DNA of 64,000 nt from an uncultured Anaerolineae bacterium (GCA_937927775.1 CALBEF010000030.1:32665-96664); one strand, 5' to 3'; positions 34,729 through 43,088 are shown, counted from the stretch's first letter. A program made the numbers and translations. Notes: generated by a model not told the origin, from the sequence alone.

Positions 34729-34814
34729 TGGGTGTGTCGGGTTGCGCCCGTTAACGCGCGCGAGAGGCAGGAATGGCCGGCAGGCTGTTCCGGCGAATCA
34801 GGGTGGTACCACGG

Positions 34815-34849
34815 GCCCACTCGTCCCTGAGCGGATGAGTGGGCTTTTT
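34815..34849 (+). terminator. Regulated terminator of the leuS T-box
   Basis: GCCCACTC and GAGTGGGC enclose a 14-base loop and are followed by TTTTTG. The hairpin directly follows the T-box sequence, as expected for transcriptional attenuation. Confidence 0.85.
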
Positions 34850-34872
34850 GTTGTGAGCAAGAGGATCACACA

Positions 34873-37800
34873 ATGGCAGATCGATACACACCACAGGAGA
34901 TCGAACCGAAATGGCAGGCGCGCTGGGAAGCGGACGCGCTGTACAACACCGGCCCGGCCGACAGCCGGCCCAAATACTACATTCTCGACTTTTACCCCTA
35001 TCCCTCCGGCGAGGGCATGTCGGTCGGCCACGCGCGCAATTACGTGCCCACCGACGTGATTGCGCGCTACTCCCGCATGAAGGGCTACAACGTCCTGCAC
35101 CCGATGGGCTTCGACGCTTTTGGCCTGCCGACCGAAAACGCGGCCATCAAACTGAAGGTGAATCCGCACATCCTGAACGAGCGCTATTCGGCCAACTACG
35201 TGCGGCAATACAAGCTGATGGGGCTGAGCTATGACTGGTCGCGCCTGATCAACAGCGCCCACGCGGACTACTATCACTGGACGCAGTGGATTTTCCTGCA
35301 AATGTTCCAGTCGTGGTACGACCCGCGCCTGAACCGGGCGGCGCCGATCGCCGACCTGGAACGCGAGTTGTCGGAACATGGCTCGCAGGCGATCCTGGAC
35401 TACATCGACACGCACGCCGAGCATGTGGGCGTGGTGACCAAAGGGACGCCGGCCATTTCCGCCGCCGAATGGAACGCCATGAGCCGGCGCGAGAAGAACG
35501 CCTACCTGATGAACTTCCGCCTGGCCTTCCGCGCCGAAAGCACGGTGAACTGGGATCCGGTGGACAAGGTCGTGGTGGCCGACGAGGAAGTGGAAGGCGG
35601 GCGCGCCTGGCGCAGCGGCGCGCTGGTCGAGAAGAAGATCATTAAACAGTGGTTCTTCCGCATCACTGCCTACGCCGAACGGCTGGCCAACGATCTGGAC
35701 ACGGTGGACTGGCCGGAGAAGATCGTCAAGATGCAGCGCAACTGGATCGGCAAGAGCGAAGGGGCCGAAGTCGATTTCCCGATTGACGATTTGCGATTGC
35801 CAATTGAAGCCGGCCAACCGTCAATCGTCAATCGTCAATCGTCAATCCGCGTGTTCACCACCCGGCCCGACACGTTGTGGGGCGCGACCTTCATGGTGTT
35901 GTCGCCGGAGCATCCGCTGGTGGCCGAGTTGACGACGCCTGATCGCCAGCCCGCTGTGGAAGCGTACATCGCGCAGGCCAAAACCAGGACCGAAGAAGAG
36001 CGCACGGCGATCGAGAAAGAGAAGACCGGCGTCTTCATCGGCGCGTATGCTGTCAACCCCGTCAACGGCAAGCGCATCCCGATCTGGATCGCGGATTACG
36101 TGCTGATGGGCTACGGCACCGGCGCGATCATGGCCGTGCCGGCGCACGACGAGCGCGACTTCGCCTTTGCCCTGAAGTTCGGCCTGCCGATCATCCCGGT
36201 CATTGGCCGGCCCGACGGCGTGGCGAAGAGCGCCGTTTTGCCCGATGCGGTGGGCGAGCGCTTGCGGGCTGAACTGGAGCAGGCCGGCTTTGAGTTTTAC
36301 GCCGCGCCGGTGGATGATGCCGGCGAAGGGCTGTTCGTCACCCTGCGCGGCGATGCGCAAATCGAGCGTTACACGGAACTGGCGCGCAAGCATCTCAAGC
36401 CAGGCCAGTGGGTCGAGATTGTCGGCGCGCGCTGGCTGTTCATCTTCGAGGACGGCGTGGAGGCGCTGGACTCGGTCGAAGCCGATCAGCGCATCCTGGC
36501 GCGCTGCAAATCCCTGCGCCCGCTGGTCGGCCAGCATCGCACCGTGATGGAGATGTTGAATGCCACGCCCTTTTACCGCGATGTGTTGTTTCACGCGGAG
36601 TACGGGACGATGATTCACTCCGGCCCGTTCAGCGGCACGCCGGGCGACACAGCCCGCCAGCGCGTTACGGCCTGGCTGGCTGAACAGGGCATGGGGCAGC
36701 GCCGCGTCAACTACCGCATCCGCGCCTGGCTGATCAGCCGGCAACGCTACTGGGGCACGCCGATCCCGATCGTCCACACGCCGGATGGCGAAGAGGCGCT
36801 GGACGAAAGCGAACTGCCGCTGCGCCTGCCGGAGGTGGAGAACTATGAGCCGACCGCAACCGGCGAATCGCCTCTGGCCAACATTCCGGAGTTTGTCAAC
36901 ACGCCACGCGGCCGGCGCGAGACCGACACGATGGCCACATGGGCCTGCTCGTCGTGGTACTACATGCGCTTCAGCGACCCGCACAACGATCAGGCTCCCT
37001 TCAGCCAGAAGGAAGTTTCCTACTGGCTGCCGGTGGATATGTACGTCGGCGGGGCCGAACACGCCGTGCTGCACCTGCTGTACGCCCGCATGTGGACCAA
37101 AGTGCTCTACGACCTGGGCCATGTGCCGTTCATCGAGCCGTTCAAGGCGCTGCGCAACCAGGGCATGATCCTGTCGCCGCAGAAGAAGGTGGATGAAAAG
37201 GGGCGCGAGTACTTCGAGAAGATGAGCAAGTCGAAGGGCAACGTCATCACGCCGGACGAGGTGGTGGCCGAGTACGGCGCGGATGCCTTGCGCGGGTACG
37301 AAATGTTCATCAGCGATTTCTCGCAGACTGTGCCGTGGAACACGCAGGGCGTGCCCGGCGTGCGCCGCTGGCTGGATCGCGTGTGGCGCATCGCGCTGGC
37401 GCCGGAGGAGGACAAGGGCGCGCCGGTGGCGTATTCGGCGCGCGAGCTGCGGCGCGTTGCGCATCAGACCATTCTCAGGTTCGAGAAGGACATCCGCGAT
37501 TTCAGCTTCAACACAATTGTGGCCGCGCTGATGGAGTTCACCAACGCGCTGTACAAGGCGCGCGACGCCGGCCTGGCCGGCTCGCCTGAATGGAACGAGG
37601 CGATCGATATTCTGCTCAAGTTAATCGCGCCGGTCGCCCCGCACATGGCCGAAGAACTGTGGATGCGCCTGGGGCGACCTTACAGCATTCATCAACAGCC
37701 CTGGCCGGTCGCCGACGAGCAGGCGGCCAGGGAAGAGGAGATCACTGTGGTCGTGCAGGTGAACGGCAAGGTGCGCGATCGCATCACCGTGCCGGCCAGC

Positions 37801-37923
37801 GCGGATGAAGAATCGGTGAAGCAGGCTGCGCTGCAAACCAATGGCGCCCGAAAGTCCATGAACGGCAAGCCGCCGCGCCAGGTCATCTATGTGCCGGGCC
37901 GGCTGGTGAGCATCGTGGTGTAA
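34873..37923 (+). CDS. leuS: Leucine--tRNA ligase with in-frame repeat insertion
   Basis: LeuRS charges tRNA-Leu. The 1016-aa protein has the class I HIGH-type motif YPSGEGMSVGHARNYVPTDV near residue 45, an editing domain with FTTRPDTLWGATFMVLSPEH, VPAHDERDFAFALKFGLP, and KMSKSKGNVITPDEVVAEYG near residue 783. The usual length is 820-870. Extra sequence includes residues about 303-326, where a heptamer repeat element codes PIDDLRLPIEAGQPSIVNRQ. An insertion of more than 100 residues also follows KFGLPIIPVIGRPD in the editing domain. AGAGGAT precedes the ATG. Expression is controlled by the upstream T-box. Confidence 0.96.
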   Translation: MADRYTPQEIEPKWQARWEADALYNTGPADSRPKYYILDFYPYPSGEGMSVGHARNYVPTDVIARYSRMKGYNVLHPMGFDAFGLPTENAAIKLKVNPHILNERYSANYVRQYKLMGLSYDWSRLINSAHADYYHWTQWIFLQMFQSWYDPRLNRAAPIADLERELSEHGSQAILDYIDTHAEHVGVVTKGTPAISAAEWNAMSRREKNAYLMNFRLAFRAESTVNWDPVDKVVVADEEVEGGRAWRSGALVEKKIIKQWFFRITAYAERLANDLDTVDWPEKIVKMQRNWIGKSEGAEVDFPIDDLRLPIEAGQPSIVNRQSSIRVFTTRPDTLWGATFMVLSPEHPLVAELTTPDRQPAVEAYIAQAKTRTEEERTAIEKEKTGVFIGAYAVNPVNGKRIPIWIADYVLMGYGTGAIMAVPAHDERDFAFALKFGLPIIPVIGRPDGVAKSAVLPDAVGERLRAELEQAGFEFYAAPVDDAGEGLFVTLRGDAQIERYTELARKHLKPGQWVEIVGARWLFIFEDGVEALDSVEADQRILARCKSLRPLVGQHRTVMEMLNATPFYRDVLFHAEYGTMIHSGPFSGTPGDTARQRVTAWLAEQGMGQRRVNYRIRAWLISRQRYWGTPIPIVHTPDGEEALDESELPLRLPEVENYEPTATGESPLANIPEFVNTPRGRRETDTMATWACSSWYYMRFSDPHNDQAPFSQKEVSYWLPVDMYVGGAEHAVLHLLYARMWTKVLYDLGHVPFIEPFKALRNQGMILSPQKKVDEKGREYFEKMSKSKGNVITPDEVVAEYGADALRGYEMFISDFSQTVPWNTQGVPGVRRWLDRVWRIALAPEEDKGAPVAYSARELRRVAHQTILRFEKDIRDFSFNTIVAALMEFTNALYKARDAGLAGSPEWNEAIDILLKLIAPVAPHMAEELWMRLGRPYSIHQQPWPVADEQAAREEEITVVVQVNGKVRDRITVPASADEESVKQAALQTNGARKSMNGKPPRQVIYVPGRLVSIVV
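35781..35850. repeat. Inverted heptamer element within leuS
   Basis: Left arm GATTGACGATTTGCGATTG and right arm of four TCAATCG units are complementary. They sit between residues VDF and RVFTTRPD of LeuRS. The frame is kept. Confidence 0.88.
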
Positions 37924-37936
37924 CCGCCATTGCTGC

Positions 37937-38953
37937 TCATGCTTCAGCCCTGTCACTGTGTGTCTGCATCGCCTCGTGGTGGCTGTCCGCAGTGACGGGC
38001 TGGAGCGTTTCGGGTGGACGCGCGCGGATGGCGCGCCACACGCGAGCAGGCGCGTCATCCCGGTTTTGGCTGATCGACGCCAGCCCCTGCCGCGCCAGCA
38101 GGACGAGCGCCGGCGCTCCAAACAGGCCCATGCCCACGAACACGGCCAGCGCCACAACCGGCCCGGACCAGAACAGCGCGTTGGCGATGCTTTCCCCCAG
38201 CCAGGTTGCGATGTAGGCCAGCGCCGGCAGCGCAAGGTGCAGCGGGATCGCGCGCGACTGGAGCGAGCTGTGCGATGAGTCAATCGGCGAAGAGATCGGG
38301 CGATCAAACACGCGCCACACCGCATAGATGATGAAAGACGTAAGCATCCAGCCGGCGAAGTTGCTGAGGGGGATGCCAAAGTACGGTCCGCCATCGCGCC
38401 AGATCCAGTAGCCGGCGGAGACCATGCGCGGATCCAGGCTGAGATCCCAGGCTGTCATGGCTGCGGCTGCCAGCAAACACTGCGCCAGGCCGGCCCGCCA
38501 TCCGCTTTTGCGCCATGCCTCCGGCGTCAGCCATCTGAACAGAAAGCGCGTGGTCTCATAGGCCGGGTAGAGCACCATGAGCCACGCCACCGGGATGACA
38601 AAGGGGACAAGGCCGAACGCCTTCGGGCCGAGTTGGCCGCTGTAAATGTAGTGGCCGAACGGCAGGCCGGTCAGGACGCTGACGGCCTCAGACAACATCG
38701 TGATGGTGAATGCGCTGCCGGCCAGCAGCAGGCCGTTCAAAATGCCGCGCGTCTCGATCAGATGCGCCAGCGAGAAGGCGGCGGCGAAAATCACGGTCAG
38801 GATCGTGATCAGCGACAGCCATGCATTGCCGCTCAGCATTGTCGCCGCGCTGTAGCTTGCCATCGCGGCGATGTGCAACACGAACAGGAGTGGGCTGATG
38901 CGAGCGACCCAGCCGCGTCGTAGAAATGATGTGACAGAGGCGACCACGCCCAT
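37937..38953 (-). CDS. Carotenoid biosynthesis membrane protein (CruF-like, DUF422)
   Basis: The 338-aa protein has about eight transmembrane segments and the DUF422 pattern: FGHYIYSGQLGPKAFGLVPF, VIPVAWLMVLYPAYETTRFL, AAAMTAWDLSLDPRMVSAGY and WIWRDGGPYFGIPLSNFAGW. Relatives include CruF 1',2'-hydratase (gamma-carotene) and bisanhydrobacterioruberin hydratase. The phytoene synthase gene lies 79 bases upstream on the same strand, which supports a pigment role. AGGAAAG lies seven bases before the ATG. Whether it hydrates an acyclic end is inferred. Confidence 0.82.
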   Translation of the reverse strand: MGVVASVTSFLRRGWVARISPLLFVLHIAAMASYSAATMLSGNAWLSLITILTVIFAAAFSLAHLIETRGILNGLLLAGSAFTITMLSEAVSVLTGLPFGHYIYSGQLGPKAFGLVPFVIPVAWLMVLYPAYETTRFLFRWLTPEAWRKSGWRAGLAQCLLAAAAMTAWDLSLDPRMVSAGYWIWRDGGPYFGIPLSNFAGWMLTSFIIYAVWRVFDRPISSPIDSSHSSLQSRAIPLHLALPALAYIATWLGESIANALFWSGPVVALAVFVGMGLFGAPALVLLARQGLASISQNRDDAPARVWRAIRARPPETLQPVTADSHHEAMQTHSDRAEA

Positions 38954-39032
38954 ACAATTTCTTTCCTGGGGTATCGAGTGGCGCGCAGCGGGGCGGCGCC
39001 GAAGACGGAGTTGAGATGCCGGCTTCCATACA

Positions 39033-40073
39033 TCAGGCGGCTGCGCGGTTGGCCAACTGCCTGATTTGTCTGTGGATCGAGGGCATCATCAGAAATTTCT
39101 CGACAGTGGTGAGATAGGCGCGCCGGCGAAAGACATCGAAGCCGTTGTCCACAATGCGATTGAGTATGCTGCGATACAGCATGATGGCAGCGCCGACAGC
39201 AAGCCGGCCCTCCGGCCTCAGATGCGCGATGCCGGGCAGGTTGTCTTCGTATAACCTGTTTGCCCGCTCGATCTCGAAGCGCATCAACGCCTTGAACCGG
39301 TCATCGATCACGCCGCTGCGCAAATCGGCTTCTGTGTAGTCGAAGCGCCGCAGGTCTTCCTGGGGCAGATACACGCGCCCCAGCGCAAGGTCTTCGCCAA
39401 CATCGCGCAGGATATTGGTCAATTGCAGGGCAATTCCCAGTTCGATGGCGGCTGCGCGGGCGCTCTCTGCCGACTTTGCGCTGTCATCCTGCAGGCCGAT
39501 GATGTGCATGCTGATGAGGCCGACCGTGCTGGCGACGCGGTAACAGTACAACCGCAGATCTTCGAACGTTTCATACCGGTCGATGGTCAGGTCCATCGCG
39601 CAGCCGTCGATCAACTCTTCGACATGCTGCTGAGGAATCTGAAATTGATCGCGGGTGTCTGCCCAGGCGTACAGCACGGGGTGACGCTGCGCGCGGGCCG
39701 GCAGACGGGCCTGATGCCGCCACTCGGCAATGTCCTGAGCGTTCGCCCGGCCCGATACCCGGCCGGTTGCTCTGCCCGGCGCGTCAACCAGATCGTCGGT
39801 CAGCCGGCAGAACGCATAGAAAGCGCGAATCGCCCGGCGTGTTTGCGGCGGCAGGAACGCCGTGCTGAAGTAAAAGGATTTCGAGAACTGGCGGGTGATG
39901 CCGGCGCAATAACGGTAGGCGCTCTGTGTATCCGGCGGGTTATCCAGGCCGCGCAGACCTGCGTCGATTCGGCGAACCATGCTCTCAGATTCTAACCCAG
40001 GGATCATGACAACGGCGGCAGATTCCAGACGTGCGCCGGCTGCCTGAGCAGAACTCATTGTGTCACTTGCCAT
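39033..40073 (-). CDS. crtB: Phytoene synthase
   Basis: CrtB joins two geranylgeranyl diphosphates into 15-cis-phytoene, the first committed carotenoid step. Both Asp-rich motifs are intact: FYAFCRLTDDLVDAPGR (DDxxD-type) and LQLTNILRDVGEDLALGRVY. SKSFYFSTAFLPPQTRRAIR and YCYRVASTVGLISMHIIGL are also typical. Length is 346 aa including about 45 extra N-terminal residues; an internal Met may be the true start. The CruF-like gene follows. Desaturase genes are not in the window. Confidence 0.92.
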   Translation of the reverse strand: MASDTMSSAQAAGARLESAAVVMIPGLESESMVRRIDAGLRGLDNPPDTQSAYRYCAGITRQFSKSFYFSTAFLPPQTRRAIRAFYAFCRLTDDLVDAPGRATGRVSGRANAQDIAEWRHQARLPARAQRHPVLYAWADTRDQFQIPQQHVEELIDGCAMDLTIDRYETFEDLRLYCYRVASTVGLISMHIIGLQDDSAKSAESARAAAIELGIALQLTNILRDVGEDLALGRVYLPQEDLRRFDYTEADLRSGVIDDRFKALMRFEIERANRLYEDNLPGIAHLRPEGRLAVGAAIMLYRSILNRIVDNGFDVFRRRAYLTTVEKFLMMPSIHRQIRQLANRAAA

Positions 40074-40106
40074 GTTGGTCTTTGGCCCTCAGCGATCAGC
40101 GCGTTG

Positions 40107-40304
40107 TTAGCCCGCTACCCGCTTTTGCGCGAGTGTACAACCCTTGTCACGTGATCCCTCGACCTTCCGCGTCGGGTCATAGCTTTGTTTGAGAAAGTTG
40201 ATAGCTGTGGTCAAGCCGGCAATAGCACTCCCCGGAATAAGCACGCTCTTTCCATTCGGAGATGCCGTGGTGTGTTCCATTTGCGCGTTAAGTTGTAAGT
40301 CCAT
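40107..40304 (-). pseudogene. N-terminal remnant of an FAD-dependent monooxygenase-like gene
   Basis: A 65-codon frame reads GKSVLIPGSAIAGLTTAINF then LKQSYDPTRKVEG. It resembles the dinucleotide-binding start of FAD monooxygenases (SVLIxGxxIAGLTTAxxL...DPTxVEG), with the second Gly of GxGxxG altered. The rest of the enzyme, more than 300 residues, is missing. Composition is lower in GC than neighbouring genes, which suggests acquired or decaying DNA. It could instead be a small orphan gene. Confidence 0.4.
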
Positions 40305-40402
40305 ATATTAAACAAAGAGTGTACGGGCATAAGTGAGTGATGGCTTAGGCCAGGCCAGGAAGTCATTAGGACAACGGATGGCAACCGGCAGATTAACGCT
40401 GG

Positions 40403-40430
40403 TTGACAGGTTAAGCCGATGTTATACAAT
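40403..40430 (+). promoter_or_regulatory. Promoter of the structured leader RNA
   Basis: TTGACA (40403-40408) and TACAAT (40425-40430) are 16 bases apart. Transcription would begin at about 40437, at the base of the structured region. Confidence 0.65.
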
Positions 40431-40436
40431 CGGATC

Positions 40437-40604
40437 ATCGCCGACTGGATAGCCTGATGCTTCGGCTGCGACATGCAGTTGAGCGTCGTTCAGGCAAAGT
40501 CGGCGCCCAACCGGGCAATGGTGAAGGTGAATACCCAAATACCTGAGTTCGAGCATTCAGAAAGCAAGGCACGTTATGCGCCCGCGTAACGTGCCTTTTG
40601 TTTT
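40437..40604 (+). ncRNA. Structured leader or small RNA ending in an intrinsic terminator
   Basis: From the promoter to the terminator there are about 168 bases and no open frame. Visible pairings are P1 GCCGACT (40440-40446)/AGTCGGC (40498-40504), P2 GCCTGA (40452-40457)/TCAGGC (40490-40495), a CTGC/GCAG hairpin at 40466-40478, GCCC-aacc-GGGC at about 40504-40515, and CTGA/TCAG near 40543-40560. Nested helices followed by a terminator just before a coding gene look like a riboswitch/attenuator or a stand-alone small RNA. No known riboswitch signature was recognised. Confidence 0.5.
40566..40604 (+). terminator. Strong intrinsic terminator upstream of the small-protein gene
   Basis: AAGGCACGTTA pairs perfectly with TAACGTGCCTT across ten bases. 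It is followed by TTGTTTT. The next gene starts 21 bases later, so it either ends a small RNA or controls read-through. Confidence 0.85.
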
Positions 40605-40624
40605 CCCTAACTTAGGAGGACGAA

Positions 40625-40879
40625 ATGATGGACTCGAGTCACATCGGCAAGAGAGAGAAGGCGCGCCGTTATGCTCAGGAGCGCGACCGGTTCAAGTTCC
40701 TTAACTTCCAGGTTGCAGTGCGCGGTGACAACGGCGACTACCTCGTTACCTATGACCACGGCAAGTGGTATTGCAACTCGGAGTATTTTCAAAAGCACGG
40801 CTACGACAGTCACACGATGGCGGTCGAGGAGTTGCTGAGCGACATGCTCGCAAAGCCTGAAGCCGAGCCTCAGCCCTGA
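40625..40879 (+). CDS. Small protein resembling a SWIM-type zinc finger with lost cysteines
   Basis: The 84-residue protein is charged at the N-terminus (KREKARRYAQERDRFKF). It then reads FQVAVRGDNGDYLVTYDHGK, WYCNSEYFQKHGYDSHTMAV and EELLSDML. The pattern V-x-G-x-x-x-x-Y-x-V-x-Y-x-x-x-x-W-x-C...SHTMA resembles small SWIM zinc-finger proteins with CxC...CxH. Here the second Cys is Ser (CNS) and the third is Asp (DSH), so zinc binding is probably lost. Family placement is an inference. AGGAGG lies six bases before ATG. It is flanked by terminators on both sides, so it is a separate unit. Confidence 0.75.
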   Translation: MMDSSHIGKREKARRYAQERDRFKFLNFQVAVRGDNGDYLVTYDHGKWYCNSEYFQKHGYDSHTMAVEELLSDMLAKPEAEPQP

Positions 40880-40910
40880 CGCCATAGCGAACCCCTCGTG
40901 CCACTGTATT

Positions 40911-40947
40911 GGGAGGCGCGCGGCAGCGCGCCTCCCGATTGTTTTTC
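40911..40947 (+). terminator. Intrinsic terminator of the small-protein gene
   Basis: GGGAGGCGCGC and GCGCGCCTCCC enclose GGCA and are followed by GATTGTTTTT. Confidence 0.88.
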
Positions 40948-40982
40948 GGCATGTTGACCGGCGGCTTCTGCGTCCTACGCAT

Positions 40983-41004
40983 GGGCAAGCCCGGCGGCTT
41001 GCCC
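40983..41004. repeat. GGGCAAGCC-CGGC-GGCTTGCCC palindrome (copy 1)
   Basis: A nine-pair hairpin with CGGC loop. Further copies stand at 46780-46805 and 62932-62957, each in an intergenic gap. Confidence 0.8.
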
Positions 41005-41056
41005 TACAGAATTGCTTTTCAGGGCAGGCCGGCTTGTTCATGCTAATATCAGCGTT

Positions 41057-42220
41057 GTGTATATCGGCAGTCGCAGACGGCGCAACCGGAGCAACGGCAT
41101 CGCGTGGTTTGTGCTCTTTCTGATCGGCGCGATCCTGCTCGGCGGATATGCGGTCGTTCAGGAACGTCTGGGGCGGGGCATCAGGCTGGGCAGCGCGGAC
41201 ACGACGCCGCTGCCGACCGTGACCCCTACGCGCGCAGTCGAGGATTTCGTGGCTCTGGCCCGCCAGGCATACCAGCAGGGCGACTACCGCTCCGCCATCA
41301 GTTTCTACGAGCAGGCGGCCCGGCGTCGCCCGAATGATGCCCGGCTGTATGCCGAGCCGGCCCGGCTCATGGTGTTTCTGGGTCAGGCGCCCAAGGCTGA
41401 ACAGCGCGCGCGCAGAGCATTGGAGATAGATCCGTCGAGTGTGCTCGCCCGCGCCGTGCTGTGTATGGCACTGGACTGGCAGGGCCGGGTGATGGAGGCG
41501 CTGGCCGAATGTCGGGCTGCTGTTGAGATCGACCCCACCAGCGCCATCGCCCATGCTTACCTCTCAGAAGCCCTGACCGACAGCGGTGATTTTGGCGGCG
41601 CGCGAACCGCAGCACGCCAGGCCCTCGAACTCGACCCGCAGAATGCCGACGCCATGCGCAACCTGGGCTACTCTTACGAGATCGCCGGCGACTACAGCCA
41701 GGGCATCTACTATTACGAGGAAGCGCTCAAGCTGAACCCGAACATGCCCCACGTCCTGATCTCCATTGGACGAGCTTATACCATTCTCGGCCAGCCGCCC
41801 AAGTCGGTGCTGTATTACAAACGCGCCATCGAGATAGACCCGCAACACGCAGAAGCCTACGATCGTATGGGGGGCGCGTATATCGCCATCGGCGAGTACG
41901 ATCTGGCCCGCGAGGCGCTCAACAAAGCGATCGAACTCGACCCGCTGCGCCCGAGCGCGTTTACCCGGCGCGGCTTGTTGAATTTCCAGCAGCGCCGCTA
42001 TGAAGGCTCAGTGGACGACTACGTGCGCGCCATCACCACCAGCCAGATCGTGAGCGCAACGATCACGGCTGCCGATTACCTCTATCTCGGTTTCGCCTAT
42101 CAGTGGACTGACCGCTGTGACGAGGCTGTCCAGTCATGGAATCAGGCCCTGGCGCTGGCGCCCGGCGACGAGAGCATCTCCCAAAATGTGGCGGTCGGCC
42201 TGCGGCGCTGTGGCCGGTGA
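41057..42220 (+). CDS. Membrane-anchored tetratricopeptide-repeat protein
   Basis: The 387-residue protein begins with a basic stretch (SRRRRNRSNG) and one transmembrane helix (IAWFVLFLIGAILLGGYAVV). About eight TPR units follow on the outer or inner face, for example AYQQGDYRSAISFYEQAARR, ARRALEIDPSSVLARAVLCM, LGYSYEIAGDYSQGIYYYEE and AYIAIGEYDLAREALNKAIE. TPRs mediate protein contacts; the partner is unknown. The GTG at 41057 was chosen because TAATAT ends seven bases upstream and the helix follows. An upstream frame from 41012 runs through repeat DNA. The GNAT gene follows by 24 bases. Confidence 0.83.
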   Translation: MYIGSRRRRNRSNGIAWFVLFLIGAILLGGYAVVQERLGRGIRLGSADTTPLPTVTPTRAVEDFVALARQAYQQGDYRSAISFYEQAARRRPNDARLYAEPARLMVFLGQAPKAEQRARRALEIDPSSVLARAVLCMALDWQGRVMEALAECRAAVEIDPTSAIAHAYLSEALTDSGDFGGARTAARQALELDPQNADAMRNLGYSYEIAGDYSQGIYYYEEALKLNPNMPHVLISIGRAYTILGQPPKSVLYYKRAIEIDPQHAEAYDRMGGAYIAIGEYDLAREALNKAIELDPLRPSAFTRRGLLNFQQRRYEGSVDDYVRAITTSQIVSATITAADYLYLGFAYQWTDRCDEAVQSWNQALALAPGDESISQNVAVGLRRCGR

Positions 42221-42244
42221 GGCCGGTCGAGTACAATCGCCGGC

Positions 42245-42952
42245 ATGACTCAGGCTGACACGCGCACAGTGATCGCGCCGTTGTTGACCACCGCCCCGGC
42301 TGATGCGCTTGCCGCTTACTTTGCGCTCGAACACGACCCCCGCCGTGCGCGCCTGATCGTCCGCGCCGACCCTGCGGGCCGGGTTGCCGCCTTTGTCGCG
42401 GTGTGCCAGACCGGCATGGATTTGTTCCGCCCGCTGGTCGTGGCGCGCGGCGACGACTCGATTGCCCTGCGCGATGCCTTGCGCGAGGCGCTTGCGCCGG
42501 GCCGGCAGTATCTGTTCAGCATTCCTCCCTCGGCCCGACCGGATCTGGAAGTGGTGGCGCATCTGCACGGCGAAATCATGGTCGCTACCTTCGCGCTTCA
42601 GCGCAACGATTTCAAGCCGGTGGTGAACATCCTCGTGCAAACGAGCCGCACCCCCGACGGCCAGTTGCGCGCCTCCATCCCCGCGCGCGGCGAGGGCCTC
42701 GCCGCAGAAGCCGGCACCTCGTGGATCTCCAGCCGCTATGCTGAGGTGTTTGTCAGCGTGGCCGAATCGGTGCGCGGGCGCGGTCTCGGCAGGTCGGTTG
42801 TGTCAGCGGTTAGCGCGCAGGTGCTTGACATGGGGCGAATCCCACTTTATATGACTGCTTTGGAGAACGAGCCGTCGCGCCGGCTGGCGCTGGCGCTGGG
42901 CTACCACGATACCGGCGCCCGCGAGCTGACCGGCGCCTGCGCAAGGCGATAG
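42245..42952 (+). CDS. GNAT-family N-acetyltransferase
   Basis: The 235-residue protein has a C-terminal GNAT core: RYAEVFVSVAESVRGRGLGR (acetyl-CoA-binding R/Q-x-x-G-x-G/A) then SVVSAVSAQVLDMGRIPLYM and TALENEPSRRLALALGYHDT. The N-terminal half (residues 1-130) resembles a degenerate second GNAT domain, as in other two-domain family members. Substrate unknown. TACAAT ends seven bases before the ATG, with no Shine-Dalgarno, so it may have its own leaderless promoter despite following the TPR gene closely. Confidence 0.8.
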   Translation: MTQADTRTVIAPLLTTAPADALAAYFALEHDPRRARLIVRADPAGRVAAFVAVCQTGMDLFRPLVVARGDDSIALRDALREALAPGRQYLFSIPPSARPDLEVVAHLHGEIMVATFALQRNDFKPVVNILVQTSRTPDGQLRASIPARGEGLAAEAGTSWISSRYAEVFVSVAESVRGRGLGRSVVSAVSAQVLDMGRIPLYMTALENEPSRRLALALGYHDTGARELTGACARR

Positions 42953-42989
42953 CTGGCGATTTCCAGGCCGGCAGGCGTATCCGTATGCC

Positions 42990-43066
42990 CAGCACGCAAC
43001 ACGCAACACGTAACACGCAATACGCAATGCGCAATACGTAATACGCAATACGTAATACGTAACACG
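42990..43066. repeat. ACGCAAC/ACGTAAT heptamer array
   Basis: About ten consecutive ACG(C/T)AA(T/C) heptamers occupy the gap between the GNAT and DsbA-like genes. A Shine-Dalgarno (GAGAGGAG) follows the array. Confidence 0.9.
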
Positions 43067-43088
43067 TTCGAGAGGAGTTCCGGGAAAC

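Larger units (their letters stand above)
34543..34849 (+). promoter_or_regulatory. T-box riboswitch leader of leuS (Leu specifier CUC)
   Basis: Stem I is closed by CGCCGGA (34543-34549) and TCCGGCG (34637-34643). It contains the AGTA near its base, AGCGAGCTGGG and the distal-loop GGTGCAAG typical of T-boxes. The specifier region reads GAACTCG, giving CUC (34633-34635), a leucine codon that matches the downstream leuS. The conserved T-box AGGGTGGTACCACGG lies at 34800-34814, followed by a terminator. Uncharged tRNA-Leu would stabilise the antiterminator and let leuS be transcribed. Between Stem I and the T-box, at 34647-34728, lies an inverted heptamer repeat that is not part of the canonical leader. 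Confidence 0.88.

Noticed and set aside
40081..40440. Possible integron attC-like sites around the small FAD-oxidoreductase remnant (GTTAGCC, GTTAAGC strings, low GC).
   Set aside because: No paired R''/L'' cores, no consistent spacing and no integrase. The GTT-type strings alone occur by chance.
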